Below, piece after piece: positions 1-13,699 of a DNA stretch of 64,000 bases. Every line of letters starts with the position of its first letter. The stretch's first letter is position 1. The stretch covers positions 20,266,469 through 20,330,468 of the forward strand of contig NC_088112.1 of NCBI RefSeq assembly GCF_036370855.1, written 5' to 3'. The translations under genes were made by a program, and so were the position numbers. Source of the DNA: Dromaius novaehollandiae. Lineage: Eukaryota > Chordata > Aves > Casuariiformes > Dromaiidae. The notes under the pieces are model-generated. The model did not search any database. It was not told where the DNA came from and was given only the letters and a program-made list of their open reading frames with translations.

Positions 1-3000
1 GCATTCAAGCAAAAACGTCACAAAATTGTTGCCATGAGCAAAATAACTAGGTCATGGCTCTTTCAATTGCTGCTAATCTTCTGTATTTGGTTCATTGAGG
101 GTCTTTGCGCTAATGAAGACTGTAAAGAGTAAATGAGAATGAAAAACTACACATGAAATGCATTTCCTCTAGGGTAAGTCTACTGACCTGCGAAACCCAC
201 ACACGTTATACTACCGACTGTAAGCCTTCAACGCTGGGGAGCGAATCAAAAGTAAAAGCAACTCTGAAATGATGAAAAATGGAAATTCTCTCGCCCATAT
301 CATTAATACACAACAATAAATACATCCAAGCCTTCTCTGCACAGAGTCTCTACCAGGAGACTTTCTTTTTTCAGTACCAGATTGGAAACTTGCCATTTCA
401 AATGTTTCAGCATAGAACCGGCCCAACATTATCTTCTCCCTGGTTCTTTGAGTAACAAATATTTTACATATAATAATAACACTGAGATTCACATTCTGCC
501 CTTCCTTTCGCTGGCACGAGTCACTGGAAATTGGGAAACAGCTGTAATTGGATTTAGGGATGAGACACTAAAGGACTTCCCACACTCCTTGCATTTTTGG
601 GATTTACTGCCTAGATCTTGATCCTCAGAGTATTTGAAGGCAGAGCAGAGGCCGATTAGAGCAGATGCCCTGTGAACACGCAACTCTCCAGAGGGGAAAG
701 CAGCTTCTTTCCAACTCAGTTAGCTCCGGTAGAAGGTCCACAGCCTCTCTCCTCCCTGCCACTTCCAAGCTGGGAATACGCTGCTCTCCAAGCGGGAGGT
801 CTCATGCGAGGGAAAGCAAGGGAGATTTTTATGCCTGATTTCTGGGAAAGTGCTCATAAAGATTTATAAAGACTTGAACTCATCTACAAAGATTCGTAGA
901 GCACAGCCATCTATTTAGGTTTATACAGACTACGGATGAAATAATTTCCACCTGAATGTGTTTGCATGGGCAGAGCTTGCTCGTGCCGTGTCCAGTGTTT
1001 ATTCCCCGCCGGGGGCTCGGAGCACGGCACCCCGCAGCCCAGCCCCGCGCCCGGCCGCGGCCGCTGCTCCGCTCGCCCCGAGCAGACCCCGGGCTCGCGC
1101 TGCTCCGAAGCGGCCGCAGACCTCGCCACCAAACGCGACCGCTCTGCAAACAAAAATGGGACTAGGAGACGACCCGAGAGGAGCACGTGTGTGTGCCTGC
1201 GGGTGTGCGCGCGCTTATCTGCAGTCTGCGTGCACGCTGAGGAAGTTAATTTTAGTTTCGTATCTCAGACTCCTCACTGCTCTATCTACATGGTCTCTTC
1301 TGTTTCGGAGTGTGTGTAGCCAAGTTCAGGTGAAAAACACCATGTCTGTATTTTCCACGGTAAACCACAAGGGGTTTAAATTCACATCACTGTATTTGCA
1401 AACAAGCAACTTCTGCATGCACAGAATCCTGTTTCATTTGAAACCCTTGCCCCCAAACTGTCTTAAGTTAAAACGCTTTCAGAAGAAGAAAAGTTAACTT
1501 CTCGACCACAAGCAAAAAACCTCACACTGGCCCCACTGTATCCTGTGCACCATTAGCCAGAGAGGAGCCCGGGTTCTGATTTCCATGCCGGGTTGTCTTT
1601 CTGGTCTGTCCGGGGCTGGTCTAGACTGTATTCTGAACAGCACCAGCTAATTCCTCACCTCCCTTTCCCTGCCCACCTCCGCGACGCGCAACGAGCCCAA
1701 GAGCACGCCGGCACCAGAGCAGGAATAACCACCCGCCAGGACCACGCGTTAATTTGCTCTGCTCTGCTCCTAAATTCAGTCTCTCCCCTTCATTTATCAC
1801 TCTTGGTTTCCACCCAACCCACAGCAGGAGCTTTTGCAGGCTGGGTATTTCAGACGCGAGGGCCCAGGTCCTAATTGCCCATCTCTGCTCTTGCGTTTCC
1901 GTAGCATGGGAATCTCTTCTTTGCTCTGCACACTGACTAAAGAATGGGAAGCAGGGCTCGAAAAACACTTTTCTACCACCCGACACTTCATCATATTGCT
2001 CCCTTTTTAGCAGGTGCCTTAAACAGAAACATTTGACTGCGGGAAAAGAAGGTTAATCCGTTTGCGAGTGGCCAGGTGCTGGCGTTGGCCCTGGTTGCCA
2101 GCCTCTTCCTCGGAGGCTGCACCCCCAAGCTGGCTTGCCTGCATTCTTCGCAGGTAACGTCATCCTCGTTTAAAAGAGCGTTTGTGGCTATTCAACGTCA
2201 CTGGTTACCTCCCTCCCACAAACAGCCACTTACTACCAAAAGCAGTGGAAGGCAGCAGATGCAGAAATCAGACCTTACTGTCACCTTGTGCTGCGGGACA
2301 CGACAGAGGCTGTGTGTGCCACGACGGAAGTGAACTAAAATGGGGCCAGATCACCTGAATTCCCTGTCCCAGCTCTCCGAGCACCAGCGCTGCCGGGAGC
2401 TGCCGACAGAGGCACCCAGCGATCTGGGGCAGGATATACTTCTTCACAACACGCCGGGCCTCGCTGAGGCTCCGAGCACCTCCCCGCGCATCCCCGTGAG
2501 CAACGTGCGTCATGCCCTGCCGACTCACGCGTCGCTCACGAGCGCATCCCTGAGTGCCGGCTTGGAAACGAAAAATGAAAAGAGATTTTATACAAATATC
2601 TATTTAAACTTCCTGCTGAGACTACGAGCTAGACCGAAAAGGGAAGTGCTGTGCAAGTCCACGTTTGCACACACTAGCCAAGAGGGTCCCCAACTGTGGC
2701 AGGGTTATTCCCAGCACTTCCAAGGAGCTGTTAGACTGTTTCCAGACATGTCCACTCCCACCCGTGATCACAGCAGCCTGAGCTTCTCCTCCCTCTCCTC
2801 CTGAGACATTTTTGGGTGACCAGCAGTGGCCTGGATCACCAGAACTGCTGGTGGCCCCAGTGCTTGAGGAGAACACTTTACCCATGCTCTCTCCATGGGA
2901 GAGCAGAGCTGGTTTCCCTTGTTTCCAACTGCTTCTACCCAACCTTCCTTGCATGGGAAAATCCAAAGATCTGTGAACAGCTTGTCTAAGGGAGCAAAGA

Positions 3001-6000
3001 CCAATATCCGACAGCTCTCAGCACGCCCTGCTCATCATTTAAGAAGCAGTTTTTAAAAACACATCACAGCAGCAACGTTTTGCTACTCTTCTGCTGTTTC
3101 CTTATCTGATGCTCAGGGAACGTGCTATGTCTCAACCAAACACACCGATGGGCAGAGCGCTGGCAGCAGATGAATCACCCTAAATGGCGCGCCAGGTTGT
3201 ACAACCGAAGTTATGAATCCGACAGTTACTTCTGCTGCGTGTGGAAGTTGCGACATTCCCCACGCCCGAAACATCAGCATTTAGACAGTTGATATAAAAC
3301 TGCCCTTTCCACAAAGTTGATCCGAGAAGGAATACCTGCGCTATGCTACAAGGCGAGGAAATGCAACGGAAGCAGCAGATCCCTAAATGTACGCGGTACC
3401 CCGGGATGATGCTGTTCTCCCGCCCCAGCTCTAGGTGCTCCTCTGGGATGTGGTACCCGGGACACTGGCATCACTTGTTTAATTCCCTGTTTCACAAGCG
3501 CCCGGGAACGGGAGCGTGGAGCGGCTGGGCAGGACGGAGGAGACCTGGGATGCTCCCCGGGAAGGTGGGCTCAGCCCCGGGAGCACCGGGATGCGGGAGA
3601 CGGCCATGCGGGGGAGAGAGCCCTCCACCCCAGGAAGAGCTGGAAGCACCAAAGAGGTCCATAAACTTCCACTGCCCCCCTAAACAGGGTCCCCCCCCAC
3701 GGGGCGAATTCGCGAGGACGGCGAAAATCCCACAGCGTCACCGGGCTGTCTGGGAAAGGCGGAGGAGCGAAAGGCACCTGCCCCTGCTCGCGTCCCCAAA
3801 GCTCAGAGGCCTCCCTGCCACTGGAACATCCATGTCACGGCACGGGATCGTTTGGGGCAGCGTGATCCCTTCTCATAGAGGTGTTTGAAAAAGTTGGCTC
3901 ACCACCATCAGCGGTGAGTGAAAGGTATATCTGAAATCCTCTTCAGCTGCAGAAGAGGTGCTCATAACACACTGAAAAGGTTAAAAAAGGTAAATTTACA
4001 GTTGGTTTCCAAAAGAAAGTAGTTAATTTTTTTTTTAATTCAGATGAATGAGCATTGGAATCATAGTTCCAAAAAATGCCCGTAGAAGATTCCACGGTTG
4101 TCAGCTTACGATTTCATGACGCAATTTCAAGACTAAAATTAAATGGCTGCTTTTTCAATGTTAGTCATGCAACCTTCCCCTGAGATCTGAATGTCAAGCT
4201 GGGTCAGGATCTCTCTTTCCTCCACATGATCATCAATTCTAAGGTCAAATTTTATGAAGTCACTCCTGTAAAGCTATCATTTCAAATTATATGTCAATTA
4301 TGTATGCCAAATTTAGCAGCTCTTCCTTTTTAAATCCGAGCCTACTTAAAACTCCTGGTATCTGCAGCAAAATATTTTGTCTCACAGTTGTGGTCCTGAA
4401 TCTGGAGAGGACCAGTAGTGAAGGAAAGCTGTCTTCACCGAAGGGCCATGTAGTGGCTTTGAAATCAAATTCCAATAGGGACAAAAACTCAGCTTTCGGA
4501 AAATCTCAGCATCACATTTGTCCCTGATATAAACAGGGAGGCAGAGAACCGAATGGACATAAAAAGTAGCTGTCTGCAACCTAAAATAAAGGGGGTTAAT
4601 CTAGAGCTTTCTGTATCTTTAGCAATAACCTTTGCCCCCAAACAAAACTATATCAACATATAAGGCAGGTGGAGCTGGGGAGGCCGAATTAGAGTTATGG
4701 TCTAACAAAAACATTAAAGAATCATATTCCCTGTTTGCACGGGGCAGTACACATAAAACCCACAGCACAGAAGCAAGCTTAATTCATTTTCTTCCACCTA
4801 ATCTGGTCACCTACGAATAGAGCTGGTTAGCATCACACGCGCTGCAAAAGCAGAATACGAGAGCTCAAGCACAGCCTAGGATCTGAACAACGAAACGAAG
4901 AAATTCAAGCTGAATTAGATCGAGATGAAAGAATTTCTGAACGGCGCCTTCTGGACTCTTGCTGTAGTCCTTAACAGCATCGTGTGTTGGTTAGCACCAA
5001 GAGCGGGATGTGAGATGTTACCAGTTCTGTATTTTTCCTCCATAAACTAGAGATTATAGATATCTAGTGTGACTGGAGCTAATGCGCTCTTCTTCTAGAA
5101 GCAGAGTACGGACAAGACGACAGAACTCAGTCATCGATCAAGCAAGAAAAAAGCATTTGGGATTTGCACAGAGTCAAACTGGGGCAAGGGAACCTCTGAC
5201 TTTGCAGAAAAAAATGTTGTCTGGTTTGATGGTATGGCCTACATTTTGAGCTCCAGTGCATTGCTGGTGCCTGGTGAGTCCGGAGAACACGACGCAAGCG
5301 CTGCCAGTTCCCAGACCACTGCATCATGCTTTTCAAAAATTCAAATTCAAATGTTCAAATTCAAAACAGTCAAGAAAAATTATCCCCTTTGATACCATGG
5401 AGCTCCTAAAATGTCTTCAGGACTGGAATTCAGCTTTCACTAGACTGCCTGTGGATGAGGTCTCTTCCTATGAGACCTTCCCCGCTGCCAGGCAGCTTCC
5501 CAGAATTATCACCCGGGAACGTTTCAGGTCCAGTAATGACAGAGGAAACACCTGGGCCACTCTGCTCAGTGTGTCCACGTGTATCAAAGGTAGACCTGCT
5601 GGATATACGAAGAACTGACAAATCCATGAGCTAATTTTACAAAGAAAAGGAAATTTGACAGGCTTTGAGGTCACGTCAGTTAAAATAATAGTATAGTAAT
5701 GGGTTAAAATAATCTAGACACAAATCCCACATCATTCTAATCTCTGCTCAACTGATTTCATTGAAAGAGGCTGAGAAAAAAGCGTAAACTTCTTTCTGTA
5801 CAGAACAGGCATTTGAGGGGTCTAGAAACTGTTGCATCCCCCAGGAAGCTTACCTCCTGCAGTGTCCCCCAGTTTATCATAAAGTTTTAAATTTAACAAA
5901 TACCTGGATGTGCACGAGAGGCATACGAGTGGTTCCCACTGAAGTTCAGCGGGGCCCATGCAGCAGGGAGCCCTGAACACCCAATCGACAGCGCTTTCAC

Positions 6001-7400
6001 GTATCCAAACGAAAAATTTTACAGAGTAAAAGTCCTTGATCTTGCAAACACTTACATATACAAATAATTTTATGCACAAATTGTCAGGCTGATTTCCACA
6101 AGACAATCCACACATGTTTAATAGTTTTCTTAAAGAGCATTTGCAGGACCGAGCTTTATGCACAGCGATGATCTCGGGAATTACGTTGCCCATGGAACAG
6201 GCAGTAACCACCAATTTAGGAACAAAGGGCATCATGCTCCAATCTCTACCATAAATATTTAGTGTCCCCACAATCTGAGTTTTTAGTAACTAATATATAG
6301 GTTGAGCTGCTTGAAACTTAGCAGAAGGGTCTATGTGGGACCCTTTGCCACCGATGATAAAGTTAAACTACTAGTGAAAACCTCTGCTGTAGACACTGTG
6401 CAGTGAAAGCCACAGCCTGTACCGAAACCCCTGCTCCAGAGAGCTGCATCCACCATTTAAGAGAGTTGTACAACCCAGTAGGGATTAAACCAACAAACTA
6501 CACAGATGTTAAGTACCCCTCTTCAGAAGTTTATCTAAAAAATATAGTATTTTTAGAGAATGATACCCGCTGTCCTGAGCATGTTAACTGTGGTCTGGAA
6601 AAGGGTGAAGAATGATATCTCTGAGTTACATTCAAGAATTACACTCCCTGCCAAAGTAATCTGTAGGCCAGTATAAAGAAGAAAAAGCACTGTAAAAAGA
6701 TTATCTCCGATTCTCTGGGATTCTCACGCAAGGGCGCGTGCAAGCTGAGGACACGGCTCTTCTCCGTGAATAATGCCATAAGTGACAGGAATGGCCAAAA
6801 AGCAGGAAGAGCTGCCGCTGCGGGGAAAGAGCAAAACCGGATCACACGAATCGGGGGAAAACACAGAGCCCCAGGACAACGAAAGCCGCAGGGCTTTCCC
6901 AGCTGATGACAGCATGTAGATCCGACCCGTGACAGTGCACGCCAGCCCTGCCTACAGAGGTGCGTATGCAAGGATGTCGCATTCCAGCTTCAAAACTGAA
7001 GAAAACAGATCCCCCACCAGCAAAGGGGTCATTTTTGCCACTAGCGTGGTTTGCAAGTGCAGGACACGCTCGGCACGGCGCTCCCAGCATCTGCCTTCGC
7101 TTGGCCCGGTTCCTCCCGACGAGGTAAAGCACTGCCGTGCGGCGTTTGCTTTAAAGGCAAACTGCAAATGCAGGCCTATAACTTATTTACGTGCTTTAGA
7201 AACTTGCTAATTTGCACCAGTGACTAGATACCCCATTGGAAGGCTTTCATATTTTATGAATCAGCAAGCAAGCTAATGAACGAACGATTAAGGAGCGGAC
7301 GAAGAAACGCACTTTGTTACCTTTACCGAGCGCTAAAAACGAGTTATGTTAGCAGATGCATTTTGTGAAAGCGATGCAGTCTAGACAGCAACCCACGCCG
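1..7400 (-). other. TCF7: TCF7 intron 3, distal part; no exon seen
   Basis: I see no coding exon of TCF7 on the minus strand and no independent gene. Contents are a small CpG-rich cluster at about 990-1200, moderately GC-rich sequence at 3480-3800, AT-rich sequence at 3900-5100 and a short ATTCAA-type repeat at 5331-5367. Open frames up to 181 codons here have no recognisable protein features. Confidence 0.6.
5331..5367 (+). repeat. Short (TTCAAA)n-type repeat
   Basis: About 37 bp of imperfect TTCAAATTCAAATG-type repeats inside TCF7 intron 3. Confidence 0.8.
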
Positions 7401-7539
7401 CGTGCTGAGGCGCTTGGGACAAGGAGTGGAATATCTGCCCATGGCATGACGATAGGACAGCCAGCGACGCAGGGTCGTGCACACCGGTACGGTGCGACGC
7501 GGGCATTCATTCAACGTTAATAACCCTCTGCGCTTCTCA

Positions 7540-8700
7540 ATCACGTCTTCCCAAACCCTTCGGATAGGGGGGAAGCACCCGGCCGACGAGGCCCGGGCAG
7601 AGCCCGAGGCGCAGCCTCCCCACGGCACCGGGGGAGAAGCGACTTGCCGGGCGGCGGAGCCGGGAAGGAGATCCATGGCCACATGTTTCCAGACCTACAT
7701 TCCCATCCGGCTGCCAGGAAGAGGCGCTAATTGAAATATTACCGTTCGCTGACCTACTTAGAGCGCTACCATCAAAAGTTGGGAGCTGTGACGGAGTGTT
7801 TCCCCCTCTACGCTCGGGCTCTTTTCGGATAACGCGGTCTTTGAAGCGAGCTTTGCAGCTGCGTTAAACAGACGGGTCATTACTGTTTGCTCCGCTTTCT
7901 TAACGAGTCCCTGTTTGCAGCGGTTCAGCCACTGCAGAAATCGGGCAGAATCTCACAAAACTTCAAATGCATTTGCAGCGTGGTCGTCTTTGCAGACGCA
8001 GGGCATCGGCTGCACCTCGCAGCCGCCATCCCCGTCCCCTGGGTGTGAGGTCCACACCAGCCCCCCCTCCTCACCACCTTCACCGGTTGCGGGGCCACCT
8101 TGTCACCGCTCATCGCCAGCCGTCCTCCCCCCCAGAAAAAGCAACCCCCAAGCCCTTTCCGGCTGACACGGGCGCCAGCCAACGCCAACAACCGCGGCGC
8201 GCGGAGGCAACAGGCGGCTGGAGGCCCCGGGGCGGGTGACGCCGCGCCGGCCGGGCCCGGACCCCCGCGACGGGGAGGACACGCTCCGGCGAGGTCTCCG
8301 CCTGCGCGCGAGATGCACGGGGCTGATAGCGGACGTTTCAGCCCCGGGAGGACGGCGGAAACGGTCACCGCCGTGCCCGGGTTTGCAGGCAGATCAGCGC
8401 TGCCTAAGTAGGTCACATCCTGCGGCGGTAAATCACGGTCCCCTGCGCCCCGGCGGGGGCCCAGCCGTCCCCAGGGGGGATGCGGTCACCCGGACATCCT
8501 AGGTACCACCCGTCCAGCTGACCCGCGGAGCCATCTACGCCTAAATTCTGCCGTAACCGCCCCAAAAACCTCGCGAGGGAAACGCCGCCCCCCGAGCCCC
8601 CCGCGCCCCGGGCAGCTGGGAGCCGTTACGCGTCCCCGGCCTCGCCGTACCCTCGCTCGCTCCGCCAGCTGTTTACAGGCACTTCGCCGAGGTGCGCCAG
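7540..8700. promoter_or_regulatory. Intronic CpG island (TCF7 intron 3)
   Basis: About 1.1 kb of dense CpG, with GC runs on both strands, about 17-18 kb downstream of the TCF7 start. No recognisable coding exon lies inside it. TCF7 in mammals has an internal promoter that yields short isoforms lacking the beta-catenin-binding domain, and an intronic island of this kind is a candidate for that role. The island call is visible; the promoter role is inference. Confidence 0.6.
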
Positions 8701-8924
8701 GTGTGGATGCGGTTACCAGCCTCGCGACTGTTTACCTCATCCTCCCTTCTGCATCACATTGTCACCGACTGTACGTAAAAAAATCAGATAACAATGGTAC
8801 TGGGGCCACAGCCCGCTCAGCCTCTGCACACCGGGCTCACGCAGGCGCTGGAGGACGTGGTTCACGTACAACCCTCGCAGCAAACCACACACGAGCTGCT
8901 GCAATCAAGTATCTGCCTTATCTC

Positions 8925-8977
8925 TTTTTTTTTTTTCTTGCTGAAGTAAATTACACTGAATTTTTTTTTTTTTTTTT
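8925..8977 (+). repeat. Two poly-T tracts (12 and 17 nt)
   Basis: T12 at 8925-8936 and T17 at 8961-8977, 24 bp apart. No flanking target-site duplication was recognised, so they are treated as simple repeats rather than retroposon tails. Confidence 0.9.
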
Positions 8978-9249
8978 ACCCTTTTCAAAGCTAATACACA
9001 AATGACAGGATGTTGTTGAAGGAAAATATGAGCTTTCATATGCTATTATTATTAGCACATGCGCACCTCGGTGCTGCTTTGATCTTACTGTAGCTGCGTG
9101 TTTACTCCTCCCGACTGTGCACCGGCCGAACTCAGACCGCCGCCGGCTCCGATGGAGAGCGGGAACGGTTAAAGCAGGATTTGCTGGCCACAACCCCACG
9201 GGGCCGGAGCTGCGGGATAGCTGCGCGGGGGACGCTCGGCCGAAGGCAC

Positions 9250-9258
9250 TATATATAG
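9250..9258. promoter_or_regulatory. Candidate TATA box in GC-rich context (intron 3)
   Basis: TATATATAG lies directly beside GC-rich sequence, within TCF7 intron 3 about 0.5 kb from the large intronic CpG island. On the minus strand, sense for TCF7, a GC-rich block follows at the distance expected for a start site. The motif is near-palindromic, so direction is undetermined. Confidence 0.25.
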
Positions 9259-9359
9259 TTTTCCCGAAGCCTCTCAGCTGTGACGAGGTGTTTGCTGTGA
9301 AGCGGAAGGGTGGTAATGTGTACTCAATAAACGCTCTTTGATAGTCAGCGTGTAAGCGA

Positions 9360-12300
9360 GAGCGTGCTCGGGTTTTGTTTGCAGCGGAACCGGGCTTCTT
9401 CCATTGTTTTAGGAGCAAAAAGAAAAGAAACAACGTCAAATACAACACTACGGGCGGGCTTGAAAACGGTGCAGGTTCACGCAAGGATTTCCAGCCACTT
9501 TGGCTGGTTGCAATGACCAAAATAAGTTTCTATATATTATTACATATTTTTTTTTACGCTCCTACTAGCAGTAAAGCCAGCCCACTGCAGAAGAGTAATT
9601 TCCAGGCCGCTTCTACTTCTGTCATCACTGGAAGCGTTGACTAAGTTCCAGTCAATGGCGAATCTGCAAACTCACCGAAGGCAGCGGCGTTTTACAGACA
9701 ACGCTCAGGGCGTAATGCGGTGATGATGCACCCAAAGAAAAGCCTAACTTGGCTCTTAGTCCCTGGACTAGATGGGCAAGGCCAGCAATCAGAAACAAGC
9801 AAGCGGCCAGTTAGCAAACAAATACGACTGTATAATAAAAATCCAGTCTATTCCCCCAGCAATACTCAGCAGGGTCCGTTTGCGCTTGGTGCTGTACGGA
9901 CACGCAGGACCAGAGACCTTCAGGTCTGGAAAGGCTGCAAACTTAGCTGAAATGCAACCCGTTTTATTAAGGTAAATAGAGGGAATGAATGAAGGAGAAA
10001 AATGTAGCGGGAACAGGAGGGGTGATTATATCAACTGGCTTCATGCACAATTAGACAATAATTTTAGACAGGCTGCTTTCAAAGCTGAGCCACACTTTAA
10101 TACTGCAACGGGCCAATTTTTCTGGAAACAAATCGCAAAGCGTTTGCACACTGCCTTCAAACTCCCAGCCACCGAAGGCAGCACATGAGAAACAAAATCC
10201 TCCATGCGTGGGAGACCCAAGTTTGGAGGGGAGCTCCCAATGTCCGCACAGATCCGCTGCAAAACAAGCTGCCACTTACGCGTGAAGCTGACGGGAGGCT
10301 GCCTGACTGCAACGTCAGGAGGCTGGAAAAAGCGATGCTAAGAAAAAAAACCAGCACAAGCAGGTTTTGAAAAATGCCAAAAAAATAGTTTGCAGAAATT
10401 TAAAAATTCCTGGCCTGCCGCAGTGACTGCGGGGAGGGAGCGAAGAACGGCAGCGCTCCCGGGAGACACGCGGCTGCCGGTTTCGCTGAGCGATGGCTTC
10501 CACCAGCATCCCGCCAACACCACCATTACGGGATTACCAGGGCGGATTAATCCTTCAGCCAGTTACCCTGCCTGGTAGCTCGCAGATCGTCTAGACTTCG
10601 TCACGTCCAACGACAGGCACGAAGTTCGTCCTTATCGCCGGAGCATCGCCCGCTGCTCCCGCGGGATTGCACCCACAGGGCGAGGGAGACCCCGGCGAGC
10701 CCAGCCCAGCCCGCGGCTCCGCGCCGACTCGGGGTGGCCCTGCGCAGACGGATTTATTTCAGACAGAACTCTCAGAAATTCAGAACCGCTTCCAAATTTC
10801 TTGACTAGGAGATCAAAGAGGCAGGAATTTGCTCCGTGCCATCTGCGGAGCTGCTCGACGGGGCAGAGCAGGCTGGAGCTGGGGGGAGGAGGAGGCAAAG
10901 AAGAAAGTCTCGGAGATTATGCCCTCAAAAACAAACTCAAATGCCACCCTCACATGAAAAAGCATTGGCTGGCAGTAACAATTAATTTCTTAACTGAAAC
11001 CCGCCCAACTGTGTCCAAGTGTTTTAATTTGCCTATTGCTACAATATGCAAGGGAGCTGGCAGTAATGGATTTGCAATTAAAACTAAAACTGGCAAAGAA
11101 ATCGCAAAGCTGGCAAAAGAGCTAATCTGCAAGCCATGATCACAAGATTACAAAGTGTTTATGCACATGCTAATTACCAGAGCGCATAGCTGAGAACGAA
11201 TTGCAGCAGAGTACCGGGTTGCGTGCTCCACATCCCTGCATCCGCACGGCCAGCCCGGTCTGCGCCCTCCCGCCAGCTCGCTGCGAGAGCTGCAAAGCGC
11301 GGGGAGAAACGCCGTGTCCAGGACTCTCCTCGCACGCGCTTGAGTGGAAGGAGCACTCCAGCCTCGCCGGAGCACGAGGAATGGGACAACGAGGCAGAGC
11401 CCAGGGAGGAGCCCGCTGGGATCGGGCTGAGTATCTCCCTCACCCTCACCACCCCACGTCCACTGCGGCAGCAGGGCTGAAACCGCTTCCCCAGCACATA
11501 AACTACAACGATATTCACTGAGAATATCATCGCCCCATCCTCGATGGGAATATGGAACCTATACACGCGAAACGTGTATCATCCTGAATAAATCAGCACC
11601 CAGTTATTCACTGTAGCATCCTTCGTCCTGCTACCTCTAGGCTCTAAAAATAGTTATTCCCCCTGGTCCCTGCAGATCAGCGGGTTACACCGCACACGGC
11701 GTTGTTCTGCACGCTGCAACTACCCAGGGCAAAAATACTCGTACTGCCACGAGCACAAAGCCTTGCACACTGCCTGCAAAGCAGAGGATGGGCAGGAAAG
11801 GGAAAAGATGCCAAGGGATCAAACGCCAGCGCCAACAGCTCATAACGGAGGTAAGGGGCACCGCGAAGAACAATTTTGAGCCAGAGGAGAAAATTTCAAG
11901 GAGAAAATGGAATGGAAGAGCAGCCCCAGAATAAAAGGCTGCTGGGAAAACAGATTCTTTAATATGTAGGATTAAGGACTGCCAATATCCTCAGGGAGGA
12001 AATGCAAATGGGGTTCAGACCATTTTTTCCATAAAAATTAGGAAGGAGAAAGAACAGACTTTGAAGTTCAACATGTTAGTAAATGAAAGCAACCGTAAAG
12101 GAGACACAAAGAGAAAGCAAGCCCTGGACGCCCAGAATTATGTCTTAAACACTTGGTAGTGAAAGACAGAACCCGAGGTGATGATGAGACTTCCCTTCAT
12201 GACATGCACAGATCCCAGAAAATCTCTAGATTAGAAACTGCCTGAGAAAAAAGTGTTACACAACCGAGGTATGATGGAGCACGGCAGTCCAATGGGATGC

Positions 12301-13690
12301 TCTGCGCCTTATTCCGCAAGCCGGGGACGACGAGGCAGCGAGGAGGACACGAATGAAAGCCTCGCGCCTATGCCAGCCCGCTCTTGGACGCGTGGAGCAG
12401 AGGAAGGATTTCTGTAGGTGCTCTATGGTCTGCGAGATGGCAGCTGGAGTTGGAGTGGAAGGAGGCAGCAGCTACTGGAAGTCTACAGAGAAGTCAGAAA
12501 TGCTGCCAACATGTTTAAAGAGATTTGCAGAATTCAGCTGCATCTACAGGGGCCGATCATTCCCGACACTCTCCCAAGAGCAGGACAGTTAAGCCCAAAG
12601 TGTACGGAGGTGACGAAAAACCAAAAGCATCTTGCAAGGACAAGCAGCAATATTCAGGTCACTGCTGCGTCTGGCAGAGGGATGATGTCTGCAGTGAACT
12701 TTCTGAGGTATCAGTGGCTTTGCCTGAGTCTGGTCACCAGCTGAGACGGGCAATTTGTATTTGGCCAATGGTCATTCCAACCTGGGTACTCGTGCAGTGC
12801 AATCACTGCAGGAGCTTAAGCCGTCATTACTGGTGGTCATGGAGCGGTGTGTATCAGGGAACAGAATCCAACCATCACCCTGAGCAGATAAGCGTTACGG
12901 AGTTAATTAGAGCTACATAAAGCGTGATCCAAAGGAGAAGTGCTTCAAAACTTGGCTTGGAGATGAATTTATCCATCCTTATAGTACACTGTCAAGCAAT
13001 TAATGGTATGTCCAGCTATGGGAGTAACTAGGTGAGATTCAGTGGTCCCTGACCTAGAGGAGATGATACCCCATGATAAAGAAGAGATGTTACAACGCTG
13101 GTTCCATCCGACCATAAGCTCTGACTCTACAGTTGCTCCTTGTTCCAAGTCAGATATAGGGAGTATGAGAGTTTAAAAAATGCGACACAACTACAAATTT
13201 GCTATGTTTTTCAAATACTTTTGGGAGAAGTCTTCTCTTATTTCCACAGGTTTGGTGGGTTGCTCTGCACCTTTCAGCAAGCATCTCCACCAGGTTCTGC
13301 AGCTGGGGTCCGATACTCTAGCCTTGCACACGGAGAGACCCACACGCAAACGTTGCCTATTTAAAGTCATCTACAAACCAGTTTAATAAAAGCTGACTGC
13401 ATCTGCTTCCATGTTATTAGTTCTGCCCCAAAACCCTGTTCCTGGCAGCACAATGTTCCACACTAATGAGCCAAATCTTCCCCTCCCATGGCAGTTCTCC
13501 TAAACCTCCACACCATCCAGCTCACAAAGCTACCACCCTGTTTTCCCCTCGGGGGAGGGAAGGATTGCAGCTGCAGAGGGGTTCTTCAAATAACGCCAGG
13601 GCCAGGGATCTGTGGGAAAATCTGCTCTCAGACAAACAGCACTTGGGGGCATCTGCGCGGAGAACCGGCCCCTCTTCGCTTCTGTCTGGG
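9360..13690 (-). other. TCF7: TCF7 intron 3, no exon recognised
   Basis: Non-coding by inspection. 10920-11180 is AT-rich, with several homeodomain-type TAAT/ATTA cores and TTTGCA-like motifs, and reads like a candidate intronic enhancer. 11220-11460 is GC-rich. An open frame at 12418-12744 on the plus strand encodes a leucine-containing stretch but no recognised domain. No repeats of known family were recognised. Confidence 0.5.
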
Positions 13691-13699
13691 TCCCACGTC

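Noticed and set aside
12418-12744. A 108-codon frame with a helix-like stretch (plus, intron 3)
   Set aside because: No domain, splice context or homology recognised; length is within chance for this region.
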